Position numbers and translations under genes: made by a program. This document shows, piece by piece, positions 37,276 to 46,767 of a DNA stretch of 64,000 nt (position 1 is the stretch's first letter; every line of letters begins with the position of its first letter). Source of the stretch: Mycobacterium sp. (GTDB lineage Bacteria; Actinomycetota; Actinomycetes; Mycobacteriales; Mycobacteriaceae); contig JAGYKK010000005.1 in the NCBI GenBank assembly GCA_018401645.1, forward strand, positions 50,278-114,277, given 5' to 3'. A model generated the notes under the pieces. The model was not told the DNA's origin. It saw only the letters and a list, made by a program, of their open reading frames with translations, and did no database searches.

Positions 37276-37968
37276 ATGACCCACAACGTGGCAGTGCCCC
37301 GACAGCGTCGGATCACCGACGTGGAAGGGAAGCCGCTCCGCGGTCTAGGGACGGCGGTTATTGGCGTCGCTGTCGTTTTGGCCGGATTCACCGGCTGTTC
37401 GAGCAATCAACCTTCGAGTTCGTCGTCCTCGGCATCGTCGACGTCGTCTGGCAACTCTGCGTCGGCATCCCCGGATGTGCCCGGGGTCGACGGGCTGTCC
37501 CATGTGGCGATCAAGACCAATGACCTGACTGCGACGGTCGCTTTCTACACCAGGGTGATTGGGCTGGTTTCGGTGTCCCGGCCTGAATTCGGCTATCCCG
37601 GGGCGTGGCTGGGTGTGCCGGGCCAAGGCGGGCACGCAATCGTGCACATCTACGCCGGTGGCCCGGCACTGGGACCCGAAGGTGCTACTGTGCTGGGCTC
37701 CGGCGCGATCGACCATGTGACGCTGACCTGCCACGATTACCACGGATTCATCGACCGCTTCACCGCGGCGGGGCTGCAATGGCGCGAATTCCTGGTGCCC
37801 GGCACGACGACCTGGCAGTTGTTCGTCTTCGACCCTTCGGGTGTGCAACTGGAGTTGAGCTTCGACGGCAGCACCGAGACGGGGCCACCGCCGGACCTGT
37901 CACCGGGGCGCGGCTACGTCGCCGGCAGCAATTTCTTCGATCCCGCGACCTATCCCACGCTGTCCTGA
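37276..37968 (+). CDS. VOC-superfamily (glyoxalase-like) lipoprotein
   Basis: A 230-residue precursor. GAGG six bases before the ATG at 37276 supports this start. A leader (TAVIGVAVVLAGFTGC) ends in a lipobox with GC followed by a long Ser-rich linker, so the protein is probably lipid-anchored outside the membrane. The remaining 165 residues are one vicinal-oxygen-chelate domain (LSHVAIKTNDLTATVAFYTR, GAIDHVTLTCHDY, VFDPSGVQLELSF) with the expected His and Glu metal ligands. An exported VOC domain is unusual; a role in metal-dependent modification or in binding of a small ligand is possible. Confidence 0.8.
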   Translation: MTHNVAVPRQRRITDVEGKPLRGLGTAVIGVAVVLAGFTGCSSNQPSSSSSSASSTSSGNSASASPDVPGVDGLSHVAIKTNDLTATVAFYTRVIGLVSVSRPEFGYPGAWLGVPGQGGHAIVHIYAGGPALGPEGATVLGSGAIDHVTLTCHDYHGFIDRFTAAGLQWREFLVPGTTTWQLFVFDPSGVQLELSFDGSTETGPPPDLSPGRGYVAGSNFFDPATYPTLS

Positions 37969-38063
37969 AGTCCCACATCGCTTTCGAAGACAAACACCGG
38001 CGCCGGCACGGCGCGGTCCGCTTCGTTTAGCCCGGTCTGGAATTTCTTCAGGGCGAATGCCGG

Positions 38064-40286
38064 TTGGTTGAACCCTCCCAGCGGGTCCACCTAGGAACGC
38101 TCTTCGGGTTGCCCGGTCACCGCGCCACCGTGACGGTGCCGATTTCGCTGCCGCAGCCGGTCGTCCCGTCCCCGGGAGGAGCTGAGGACACCGTTGCTTT
38201 CAGCATTCTCAACACGGGCATCAACGCGACCTACGTTTCTGGCTACGAGAACAACAACGCCTCGCTGTCACCGGTTCTCGGTACCGGGTTGACGTCGCCG
38301 GCCACTGGTGCCGACGTGGAGGTGACCCAGACGTTATTCGAGATCGGTAGCAGCCAGTCAGTAACAGTCGGCTTCAACCCGGCAGGTGTCACTCATCAGG
38401 GCACGGTCGCCAGTACCAATGTCGGCAGTGGGCCAGCCTTTGTGGCGATGACCCCCAATGGCGACCGCGCCTACGTCACCAACAGCAGCTCGAACTCGGT
38501 GTCGGTGATCGACACCGACCCAAACAGTGCGACCTTCAACGACGTCATGGCCACCATCGCCGTCGCCGCAAACCCATTTACCGTCGCGGTGAGCCCGGAT
38601 GGCAAGCGGACCTATGTCGTCGCCGTGGGCAACAATTCGGTGTCGGTGATCGACGCCGACCCAAGCAGCGCCAGCTACAACACCGTCACCGCAACTATCG
38701 CTGTCGGGGTCAATCCGATGGGGGTGGCGGTGACTCCGGACAGCAAAAAGGTCTACGTCACCAACTGGGGTGAAAGCGTGAGCGGCGTGGACAAATACAG
38801 CACGGTCATGGTGATCGACGCGGACCCAGACAACGCCACGTACAACACCGTCATCGCAACTCTCACCTCAATCAACTATCCGATCGGGGTGGCGGTCAGC
38901 CCAGACGGCACCAAGTTCTACGTCACCGGCAGCAATGCGACGACCGGCTACGGCGAGCTGTCGGTGATCGACACCACCAGTAACGCAGTGAGTTCGACGA
39001 TCAACCTCAAAACCGTCTTCCCCACCGCGGTGAGGTTCAACCCCGACGGCACACGAGCCTACGTTCTCAACTCTTTTCAACCCAGCCCGACCGGAGGTTT
39101 CGGCACCGTGTCGGTGATCGACACCGCCACCAACAGCGTCATCGCCAGCATCGGGGTGGACAACACCCCGATCGGGATGGCGGTCAGCCCCGACGGCAAA
39201 TACGTCTACGTCACCAATAGCGGTTTCAGCAACACCACTAATGTTCCTGGGAACTCGGTGTCGGTGATCGATGCCGTCACCAACCAAGTCACCGCAACCC
39301 TCGACGCCGGCAACAACCCATACGGGGTGGCGGTCAGCCCGATCAACGGTCTGCTCTACGTCGTTGCCACAGGCAACAATGCGGTGTCGGTAATTGACCC
39401 CAACGGCACTGACGGCGGCCAGTTTCAATACACGGTGACGATGACGGGGTCGTCGGCGACCTGCACAGCCAAGGGCTCCGATGCGTGCCAGGTGATCGGC
39501 ACCAGCATTTACCTCGAAGATCCGCCAGGGACCGTGTTCTTAGTCGCGTCAGACGAGGTTCAGCAGCAATCCGACATCCTGCAGAACCTCGTCGCCGATG
39601 ACCTGTCGAATGCGATCTTCGTGACAAAATCCGAGCCGTCGATCGGTTACACCGACCCCACCATCCCGATCGGCTTCAGCCCGTACTACAACGGCACCAA
39701 AGACAATTCGACCAACACCAACACCGTCACCTCCACCACATCCACCGCAACCAGTACGACGTACAACGTCTCCGTGAAAGTCACCGAGGAAGCGAAACTG
39801 TTCAACATGTCCCTGCGGGCAGAGGAAGGCGCCCAAGCGACTTGGGGGACAACGGTGACCGACACCAACACCTACACCCAGACCCTCCAGCAGATCGTCG
39901 AACCCGGGGATCGCCTCTACATATATTGGGAGATGCCGGTATACCGGTTCTACGGCGACTGGAACGTGACGTACGGCAACACGGAGTACATCATGCAAGA
40001 CGTTTGGTACAACACCCCGTACAAGGTAAACGTTTACCCGGCATATCTTGCGGCCTATACGTGCACAGCCGCCAACGGGGGGTGTGATGGCTTGGAGGCT
40101 GTCCCCCCGGTCTTGCCGAACACCGACGCATTTCCAACCGGCTTTCCGTCGTATCCCATCACCTACACAGATGACAGCACGGTGGTCGGACCCTCCACGG
40201 TAACGGGGCGAGAGTCCCAGAACTACGCGCTTTCATTTTCGCCGCCGCCGGTAAAGCCCGAAGTCTCCGGCCAGTTCGGTCAATAG
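38064..40286 (+). CDS. Seven-bladed YVTN beta-propeller joined to an aerolysin-like C-terminal module
   Basis: The 740-residue frame opens with TTG at 38064 (TAG stop 36 bases upstream). Residues 120-445 hold seven YVTN repeats, each with a PxxVAVSPDGxxxYV-type segment and a SVID strand: PAFVAMTPNGDRAYVTN, PFTVAVSPDGKRTYVVA, PMGVAVTPDSKKVYVTN, PIGVAVSPDGTKFYVTG, PTAVRFNPDGTRAYVLN, PIGMAVSPDGKYVYVTN and PYGVAVSPINGLLYVVA. Residues 450-540 form a linker domain. Residues 545-640 have two Ser/Thr-rich alternating strands (NTNTVTSTTSTATSTTYNVS and WGTTVTDTNTYTQTL) around a short charged stretch, then VEPGDRLYIYW and YGDWNVTYG. That pattern matches aerolysin/ETX-MTX2 pore-forming toxins. No signal peptide is visible, so the 5' end may be incomplete. 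Confidence 0.75.
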   Translation: MVEPSQRVHLGTLFGLPGHRATVTVPISLPQPVVPSPGGAEDTVAFSILNTGINATYVSGYENNNASLSPVLGTGLTSPATGADVEVTQTLFEIGSSQSVTVGFNPAGVTHQGTVASTNVGSGPAFVAMTPNGDRAYVTNSSSNSVSVIDTDPNSATFNDVMATIAVAANPFTVAVSPDGKRTYVVAVGNNSVSVIDADPSSASYNTVTATIAVGVNPMGVAVTPDSKKVYVTNWGESVSGVDKYSTVMVIDADPDNATYNTVIATLTSINYPIGVAVSPDGTKFYVTGSNATTGYGELSVIDTTSNAVSSTINLKTVFPTAVRFNPDGTRAYVLNSFQPSPTGGFGTVSVIDTATNSVIASIGVDNTPIGMAVSPDGKYVYVTNSGFSNTTNVPGNSVSVIDAVTNQVTATLDAGNNPYGVAVSPINGLLYVVATGNNAVSVIDPNGTDGGQFQYTVTMTGSSATCTAKGSDACQVIGTSIYLEDPPGTVFLVASDEVQQQSDILQNLVADDLSNAIFVTKSEPSIGYTDPTIPIGFSPYYNGTKDNSTNTNTVTSTTSTATSTTYNVSVKVTEEAKLFNMSLRAEEGAQATWGTTVTDTNTYTQTLQQIVEPGDRLYIYWEMPVYRFYGDWNVTYGNTEYIMQDVWYNTPYKVNVYPAYLAAYTCTAANGGCDGLEAVPPVLPNTDAFPTGFPSYPITYTDDSTVVGPSTVTGRESQNYALSFSPPPVKPEVSGQFGQ

Positions 40287-40325
40287 CGTCTTCCTGGTGG
40301 GTATCGGCGTATCCGTCGCGGGGCG

Positions 40326-40589
40326 GTGATTGGGCACGGACGGGCTTGTTTCGATGCGGCTGGCGACCGGCTCGGGCGCTGGGGGATGCAGCGGGGTGCG
40401 GGGTTACGCATCCGGCCTTCAGCCCCGGCCATACAACCCGGCGTGGAGGTGGTGGTTGGGTGGGGTCCGGTTTTCGGGCGTTGCCGAGTCGTTTATGTCG
40501 TCGATGACGATTACCGGTGTGGTTTCGCCTATGGGACTTTGCAGGGACACCCGGAATCGGGAGAGGATCACCCGGGTCCCCTTCAGTAA
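40326..40589 (+). pseudogene. DUF1990-family protein, central fragment
   Basis: In one frame the sequence reads GAGLRIRPSAPAIQPGVEVV, GPVFGRCRVVYVVDDDYRC and GFAYGTLQGHPESGEDH, the conserved core of DUF1990 proteins. The N-terminal third is absent and similarity stops at about 40572; the frame ends shortly afterwards in TAA. The two ends were lost by deletion or rearrangement, because no continuation is found in other frames within 200 bases. Function of the family is unknown. Confidence 0.7.
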
Positions 40590-40636
40590 ACCCACCGACT
40601 CGTCGGCGGGCGGCCGTTCGCCACCTCCAACGGGTA

Positions 40637-40795
40637 TCACGTCACCGGGGATTCATCATCCCCGTGGGAGAACATCTCGGTGAGTCGTGCGAGGTTGCCT
40701 TTGAAATTGCGGTACGCCGCCCGGCGTTCAGCGTCGGTGTCCTAGTCGGCACCATAACGCTCCAGCCATGCCTGCCAGTGCTCGTCAGCCTCCAT
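40637..40795 (-). pseudogene. Small integrase-associated reading frame with an internal amber stop
   Basis: ATG at 40793-40795 starts MEADEHWQAWLERYGAD, a TAG at 40742-40744 interrupts, and the same frame continues DTDAERRAAYRNFKGNLARL and EMFSHGDDESPVT to a TGA at 40637-40639, 52 codons in all. Both halves are acidic or basic amphipathic and in one frame, which suggests a single former gene. It lies 114 bases downstream of the integrase on the same strand. The family is not recognised. Confidence 0.4.
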
Positions 40796-40909
40796 GCCCC
40801 CAATCCTGCACCCCGGGTACGACGTACTTCGGCAACAGCGCGGACAACTCGATCAAGGTTCGCCATGTGCAGGCTCACGCCCGTGGCGCTCGAACCACCG
40901 ACGCACTCC

Positions 40910-41941
40910 TCAGCCGCGCCCGAGCCGGTCGTAGAGCGGGTTGCGGGCAGCCGCGGCACGGGTTTCCTGTCCGGCTCCGTCGATGTAGCGCTGCGAGGTG
41001 GCGATGGACTCGTGGCCGAGGAGGTTCTTGAGTTCGTAGACGCTGACATTGGTGTTGGCGAGGTCGGTGGCGAAGGTGTGCCGCAGGCCGTGTACCAGGG
41101 CGCCGCGTTGGCGTTCGGAGTCGATGCCGGCGCGCCGGAACAGGCGCAGCACGCGATACTGCACCGTATTGCGGGTGATCCGGGTGTCATCACGGGCGTT
41201 GACAAACAGGGGTGCACTGGCAGGCCAGCTTCCCAGTCCCCCGCCGGGGGAGGGGCTGCGAGATTTGGGGTGGGCGAATCTGGTTGCCCGGCTAGCCAGG
41301 TAGACCTCGAGCACGGCGATCAGCGGTGCTTCAATCGGGACGCGGCGATCTTTGTTGCCTTTGCCACGGACGTGGATGACGGCGCCGTCCCCGACCGCAC
41401 GGACGTCGCCCAGGTTGATACCGACCAGTTCATCGAGACGCAGACCGGCGAGTAGTGCAGTCAAGATGATGGCCCGGTCACGCAGCACCCAGTCGTCGCG
41501 ACGGGTGGATCCTTGATCGGCGTCAAGGGAGCCCAGCAGAGTGTCAATGACGTTGGGGGGCAGGGCTTTTGCCAGTGTTTTGTCGGTCTTGGGTCGGGCG
41601 ACCATCGGCATTGGATTGGCCGCGATCAACTCTCCACTATAAAGATAGCCGCACAGGGTGTTCCACGTCGACCAGCACCGCCGGATCGACGCCGCGGCGT
41701 GGGTGCTGGCGAACATTGAGAACGCGCTGCGCAGTGCGTCTCGGGTGATGTCCTCGAGTCGCATGGCCGCCACGTCGGGGCCGCCGACAACCAACTCGGC
41801 GATGCCGTCGAAGTCACGGCAGTAGGCGGCCAGGGTGTGCGCCGAGGGTTTACGAGTCCCGCGGTCAGCCAGGAACTCCGAGAACCATTCGGGCCGAACA
41901 CGGCCCGCGGCGGTGGGCGGCGAGGGGACCACGTCAGCCAC
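40910..41941 (-). CDS. Tyrosine recombinase/integrase, complete
   Basis: A 343-residue recombinase. The N-terminal SAM-like core-binding domain (SAHTLAAYCRDFDGIAELV) is followed by the catalytic domain with Arg in LLAGLRLDELVG, Lys in VRGKGNKDRRVP, HGLRHTFATDL for the His-x-x-Arg pair, LLGHESIATSQRY for the second His and the nucleophilic Tyr. An odd basic, Pro-rich insertion (HPKSRSPSPGGGLGSWP) sits between Lys and HxxR. No phage structural genes and no tRNA-type attachment site were seen beside it, so its former element is not delimited. It appears intact and could be active. Confidence 0.85.
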   Translation of the reverse strand: MADVVPSPPTAAGRVRPEWFSEFLADRGTRKPSAHTLAAYCRDFDGIAELVVGGPDVAAMRLEDITRDALRSAFSMFASTHAAASIRRCWSTWNTLCGYLYSGELIAANPMPMVARPKTDKTLAKALPPNVIDTLLGSLDADQGSTRRDDWVLRDRAIILTALLAGLRLDELVGINLGDVRAVGDGAVIHVRGKGNKDRRVPIEAPLIAVLEVYLASRATRFAHPKSRSPSPGGGLGSWPASAPLFVNARDDTRITRNTVQYRVLRLFRRAGIDSERQRGALVHGLRHTFATDLANTNVSVYELKNLLGHESIATSQRYIDGAGQETRAAAARNPLYDRLGRG

Positions 41942-42400
41942 CCCACGAGTATCTCACGCATATTGAGTGTTATGCGGGGTAACGCGACCGGGCGAGTCGA
42001 AGAGCTCAACGCCGACCTGGCTGAACCGGAGACTGCTACACAATGATCGATACGCGTCTGACAGAGGCAAGCTATCAAAACCCACGTCCACATCCATCTG
42101 TCAAAGTGCCGAACGCGACGCCCCACCTTTGATTGCTCTCCTCGGAGCGCCCCGGGGCCTCGTCAGCCCCACATCCAAACCCACTCGTCCAAAACGTCAC
42201 TGTGACGTATCGGTCAAGCGTGTCGGAAGATCCATCCACCCGCGGCCGTATGACCACCACCTAGCCGGCGTGCTTCGGCGTGAACGCCACACCTCGGCTG
42301 TGCCAATTCTCGTCGGCGGCCGGGACGGTTATGCGGGATTGCACGGCCCCGGCGAAACGTCCAGCATCTGGCTGGGCGGCGGCGGGCGACGACGCGAGTG
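41942..42400. other. Intergenic stretch without recognised gene
   Basis: About 460 bases between the integrase start and the end of the VCBS-like remnant. Frames are open in places (for instance antisense over 42075-42260) but their products have no recognisable domain or codon bias. The integrase promoter and any excisionase site should be near 41942-42010; I see no clear repeats to define them. Confidence 0.5.
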
Positions 42401-43855
42401 TTATCTGACCGTCACGGTCACAACGTACGTCTTCACCGGCGGCCCTCCAAAGGTGGACCCCGGCACCGGCAAAACCTGGAGCATCTCGTCGGGCATCCGC
42501 TCGTACTCGACTGATCTGAAGCCCGCGTCTTTGACCCAAGCATACGAGGGGGGCGGCCCTTCCTTAAGCGAAAACCAGATCAGAGCCCTGTCGAACCAGC
42601 CGGGTTCGGGGACCTCCCCGAAAAAGACACAGCCATCGAGGCATCCAAGAAGGAACCGTCCCTGGTTGCCGGGCTTGATGAACGGCGAGTTGAACAAGAA
42701 CTGGTATCCGCCTTCGAAGGTCAATGAACCTACAGAAAGCCTTGGAGCTGAGCCCGTTTCAGTGCGGCTGTCCCCGTTCGCGATGCCGCTCTGCGGACTT
42801 CCAGTCAGGTTCTTGACGGTCAGCTGGAACTGTCCAAATAATCCTGCTACGAGCCCACCGTCCGATGACGCAATCGTCCCGGTGACCAGTGTGGCGCGGG
42901 TGCTGAACGGATCCACGAGGTTAAACCCTCGATCGGAGACGGCAACGGTGAAGTTGTCGATACCGTCGCGGGCCGAACCCGGGGTGTAGGTGTAAACCCC
43001 GTCCTGACTGATCTGGAGGGCGCCGAACTGCGGCGCCGTCACCACCTGATAGCTCAGCGCGTCGCCCTCGGGGTCGGTCGCCCCTAAGCTGCCCGACAGC
43101 TGCTCGGATTCGCTGCTGAACAGCCGGAGTGGATCCGCCGTCGGCAACTGGTTGAACAGCGTGCGTCGCACCAGCAGGAGCGCCCCGGAGGCCAATTCGT
43201 TGAGTGGGCCGCGCGGCAGGGTCGCCAGCGAGGCCGAAGTGGAGTCGAACCAGTCGACGACGGCCGCGTTGATTGCCTCAGCGGGATTCACCGCCAATTG
43301 AGTGCTCGCCGGTGCGGACGCGACCGCCCGCACGACCGCCCCACGCAAAGGCCGATCCCCGCTTCCGGTCGGGTCGCAGGGACCGAGTCGGCCGTTGCCA
43401 ATGCAGCTGGAGGATCCTGCACAGGCGACGCCGGGACTGCGACCCGCACTGCCCGCGCCCTGGCCGATGACTTCTCAGCACTTGCCGACGCGGCGGCAGA
43501 CACCGGCACTACCGGAGTCACCTGAGGCGTCACCGCTGGTGTGGACCGGCTGGCGGCGCTCAGTGCCCGTTTGCCGACACCGTCGCTCACGCTGTGGCGC
43601 GGCCGCGTAGCACGCGACGTCGCCACCGGCGACCGGGGCGTCGATTTCCTGTGGCGGCGCCTGCGACCGCGTTGCCCGGAGCGCGCGTCGAGGAGGCCGC
43701 CGCAGCCGAGGCGGCGTCGTTGACACCGTCGTCGGCATGGGCGGCTCCAGCCCGGCCAGTGCCACCCCCACACCCAACGCGATCGCTCCCGCCCCCAGCC
43801 ACCCGTAGGGCTGCCACCGGGATGTGTTGCGTTGAGCACCTGAGCTACTGACCAT
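42401..43855 (-). pseudogene. Surface protein with Ala/Thr-rich N-terminus and VCBS/cadherin-like domain, frameshifted
   Basis: ATG at 43853-43855 starts MVSSSGAQRNTSRWQPYGWL with a hydrophobic export segment (GAGAIALGVGVALAG). A low-complexity Ala/Ser/Pro region follows in alternating frames; from about 43350 one open frame reads GSLGATDPEGDALSYQVVTA and DGVYTYTPG, the hallmark of bacterial cadherin-like/VCBS domains used in secreted and adhesive proteins, and then a C-terminal domain ending KTYVVTVTVR. At least two indels lie between 43350 and 43790. Mycobacterial relatives are long secreted Ig-like proteins; this one is shortened. Confidence 0.7.
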
Positions 43856-45572
43856 TTCAGCCAATTTACTCCTGCGATGCCGATAGTCGGCGGAAACCGC
43901 AATACAGCCGACGTCCTCCGATACCACCTCAAACCGTCATGGGCATCAACGGGACAGTGTTCCTGGCGTTGGGACTCGACTGCTCCTACTGAGTGTCGTA
44001 TTGTCTGTGGCGCAGGAGTTTCCACTGTCGGCCGCACTCCCCGTCGTGGCGTCTCAATATCGGTTTCGGTAGCGTCTAGCCCGCCGATAACGCTTTCTTC
44101 GCACCCCGCCAAACGGAATATGCCACGATATCTCCTTGTCTCATCACTGACTGGTACCTGGGCCGCGCCTACCGTGCACCCGACTACCGGGCGGGTAAAC
44201 ACGGCCAGGGACGGTAGTTACAGATATTTCATGGCTGAATCAACATCCAATACATGTCCTGCTCTGCTTCCGTGCCGCCGTTGCACAGCACAGATTGAAC
44301 GTGGACGCCACTGCCTCACCGGCACTGGGAGGTTTCCACCTTCGCCAAACGAGTAGAGGCTGATTGACCCGGGCTCGCTGAAACGGTAGGTGGCGGCGAC
44401 CCGCCGGGTGCCCACCCCCTCCCGTTGACGTTGTCGATGACGCGCCGCTTCGCAGAGCTACCGTCGCTGCGGGCGAGCATCCTCCCGGTATCCAGCCGCT
44501 ATTGATGTTGGGTGCTGGATTTCTGAGGCAAGCAGGGCCTCGTCGGTGTACACACTGTTCAGTGTTATCTGCTGACCCACCGTCATGGCGAACGTGTTCG
44601 GCCGGGCAGCGGCGCCGCCAAAATATAGATCGGCCCTGTCCTTACAGGTTTCCGCGACCCGTTACCACGGTGTGGAGAACTCGTCCATGACGGACATATC
44701 GGTTCCCGGCGAGTGGTGCCGCCGTCCGGAAAGAAACCGACAGCGACACCACAACCATCAGGCCAATAGCTAGTGGATGTCCTGGACCACCGCCTTCACC
44801 GGATCACCTGCGTGGGTGCGGTCATGATACCTTGCGCCGCCGGAGGTAGCGATCTTCTTGGGCGCAGCGACCTTCTTGGGCGCAGCGACCGTTCGGTAAG
44901 TGTGCGTCCATGGACACCTCCGAGGTCGGGGTTGAACGCAGTGTGCAGTACACCCCCGACAGAGGTGGGTGGAGTCAGCCCGCCGGCGGCCGGGGTGCAC
45001 AAGGCAGCCGCGAGTTGGTGGTGGCAGTCGGTGTGACGATCGAGGTGGGCAGTGTCCCCGTTCCAGTGACTTTGGCTATCGCAGCCCGCACGGTGCTGGT
45101 TGGTCGGGTCGCGCAGAACGATCACCGGCGAGATGTAGGGGCCGTGATGGTGGCGGTATGATGGCGGTCGCTTCCCGTCGTAGCCCCAGGGCGGCCGGGT
45201 CGACCGTGGCTGCCCGCCAGATCAAGGGCGTGTTGCCAGCCGTCCCCGCAACGGACGAGGACGACCGCCGCGTCGGCGGGTGCTTCGGCCACGGTGGTGG
45301 CAACTGGGTGTGGTCGATCAGCGGTGTGAGCTAGCGGGTGTCGGATATCAGTGCGTACCCGTGTCGGTGGCGTCGCGGGTGATGTCGGTGAGGATATTGA
45401 CCAGCAGTGATCGCGCCGGGGGTGACTTCTGGGCCACTCAACCCCGGTTTCATCGGTCCAGGCGTCTTTGACTTCGCATCGTAGATCCGCCCGCCGCGGA
45501 CCTGAAAGTGACGGTGAGCCGTGGGAGCCGCGGCGCGAACCCGTTGGGCCGGGGGTGCTCTGGTCGGCGGGG
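43856..45572. other. 1.7 kb stretch with no recognisable gene
   Basis: Several short open frames exist on both strands but none shows a domain, a plausible start with ribosome-binding site and sustained codon bias together. The composition is less G+C-rich around 44100-44360 than in the neighbours. One tandem 18-base duplication is present at 44854-44889. The stretch probably consists of decayed coding sequence beyond recognition. It ends just before the nitronate monooxygenase start. Confidence 0.5.
44854..44889. repeat. Two tandem copies of an 18-base unit
   Basis: The unit CTTCTTGGGCGCAGCGAC occurs twice without spacing. Read on the minus strand it gives a repeated Lys/Ala/Pro pattern (VAAPKKVAAPKK) reminiscent of histone-like tails, but the surrounding frame has no recognised start or fold. 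It may be a slip-strand duplication inside a decayed gene. Confidence 0.7.
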
Positions 45573-46646
45573 GTGAATCGCGCGTTCCACCGTCTTGTCG
45601 GCATCGAGCATCCGGTCGTGCAGACCGGCATGGGCTGGGTGGCCGGGGCGCGACTTGTCTCCGCCACCGCAAACGCCGGCGGCCTGGGCATCCTGGCCGC
45701 GGCGACGATGACCATCGATGAACTGGCCACCGCCATTGCCAAGGTGAAGGCCGCCACCGACAAACCATTCGGGGTGAATATCCGCGCCGACGCCGCCGAT
45801 GCCGGTGATCGGGTGGAGCTGATGATTCGCGAGGGCGTCAAAGTCGCATCCTTCGCACTGGCGCCCAATCAGGAACTGGATCGCCTGACTCAAAGAAGCC
45901 GGTTCGGTGGTGGTCCTGTCGGTGGGGGCCGCGGCGCACGCCCGCTGCAAGGTTGCCGCCCGGGGCGCGGGGATGCGGTGATAGTCCAGGGCGGGAAGGG
46001 GCGGGGCACACTGGGCCGGTGGCCACCACGCTGCTGTTGCCCGCCGTCCTCGATGTGTTGGCCGGGCAAAGACATCCCGTCATCGCCGCGGGGGGATTCT
46101 TCGACGGCCGGGGTAACCTTCGTGCCGGTCTTGTCAACGGACGGGGCTGCCGGGGTGGCGATGGGAACCCGGTTCCTGCTGACCACCGACTCCACCGTGC
46201 CCGATGCGGTCAAGCAGCAGTATCTGCAGTCGGCCTTGGACGGGACAGTTGTATCGACCCGGGTCGACGGCATCCCGCACCGGGTGCTGCGCACCGGGCT
46301 GGTCGAGAAGCTCGAAAGCGGTTCCAAAGTGCGAGGTTTCACAGCAGCCGTGGTCAACGCCGCCAAGTTCAAGAAGATGTCCCAGATGAGCTGGGCGTCG
46401 ATGGTGCGCGATGGGCTTGCCATGCGGCACGGCAAAGACCTGACCTGGTCACAGGTGCTGATGGCCGCCAATACGCCAATGCTGCTCAAGGCCGGTTTGG
46501 TGGACGGCAACACCGGCGCCGGGGTGCTGGCGTCCGGTCAAGTCGCCGGCATCATCGAGGATCTGCCGTCGTGCGCGCAGTTGATCGAGAGCATCGTCGC
46601 CGACGCAGTCAAGCATCTGCAGGCGGCGAACTCCCTCATCGACTGA
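45573..46646 (+). pseudogene. Nitronate monooxygenase-like flavoprotein with compensating frameshifts
   Basis: The frame is open from GTG 45573 to TGA 46644-46646, but the middle is scrambled. Both ends are good family sequence (EHPVVQTGMGWVAGARLVS, FGVNIRADAADAGDRVELM; TDGAAGVAMGTRFLLTTDST and the C-terminus). Between about 45885 and 46130 the true continuation reads in other frames: LKEAGSVVVLSVGAAAHAR, then HTGPVATTLLLPAVLDVLAG and PVIAAGGFFDGRG, with GDAVIVQGG in the open frame. An even number of indels thus keeps the frame open while destroying the FMN-phosphate-binding part. It will be mistaken for an intact gene. Confidence 0.8.
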
Positions 46647-46657
46647 GTGCGATTCTT
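46625..46657. repeat. 33-base direct repeat, copy 1 (3' end of the nitronate monooxygenase)
   Basis: A 33-base sequence covering the last seven codons and stop of the nitronate monooxygenase plus 11 bases recurs identically at 47574-47606, in the same orientation and 949 bases away. This copy is the native one because it encodes the natural C-terminus. Confidence 0.85.
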
Positions 46658-46767
46658 CAACTCTGTTGATACGGCGATAACCAGCGCGTGATCGGAAGGC
46701 GTAGCTTAGTGTCACCTCAGTATGGCGCCGACGCAATCTTCCTCTTCAGCGGAACGAGGGCAGAATC

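Noticed and set aside
44780..45320. Possible ankyrin-like or histone-like coding region
   Set aside because: Short segments such as NTPLI and AAPKK look suggestive, but no consistent frame, repeat period or start supports a gene.
40910..45572. A complete prophage or integrative element around the integrase
   Set aside because: No structural, replication or conjugation genes are recognisable and no flanking repeats define borders; only the integrase and small remnants are seen.
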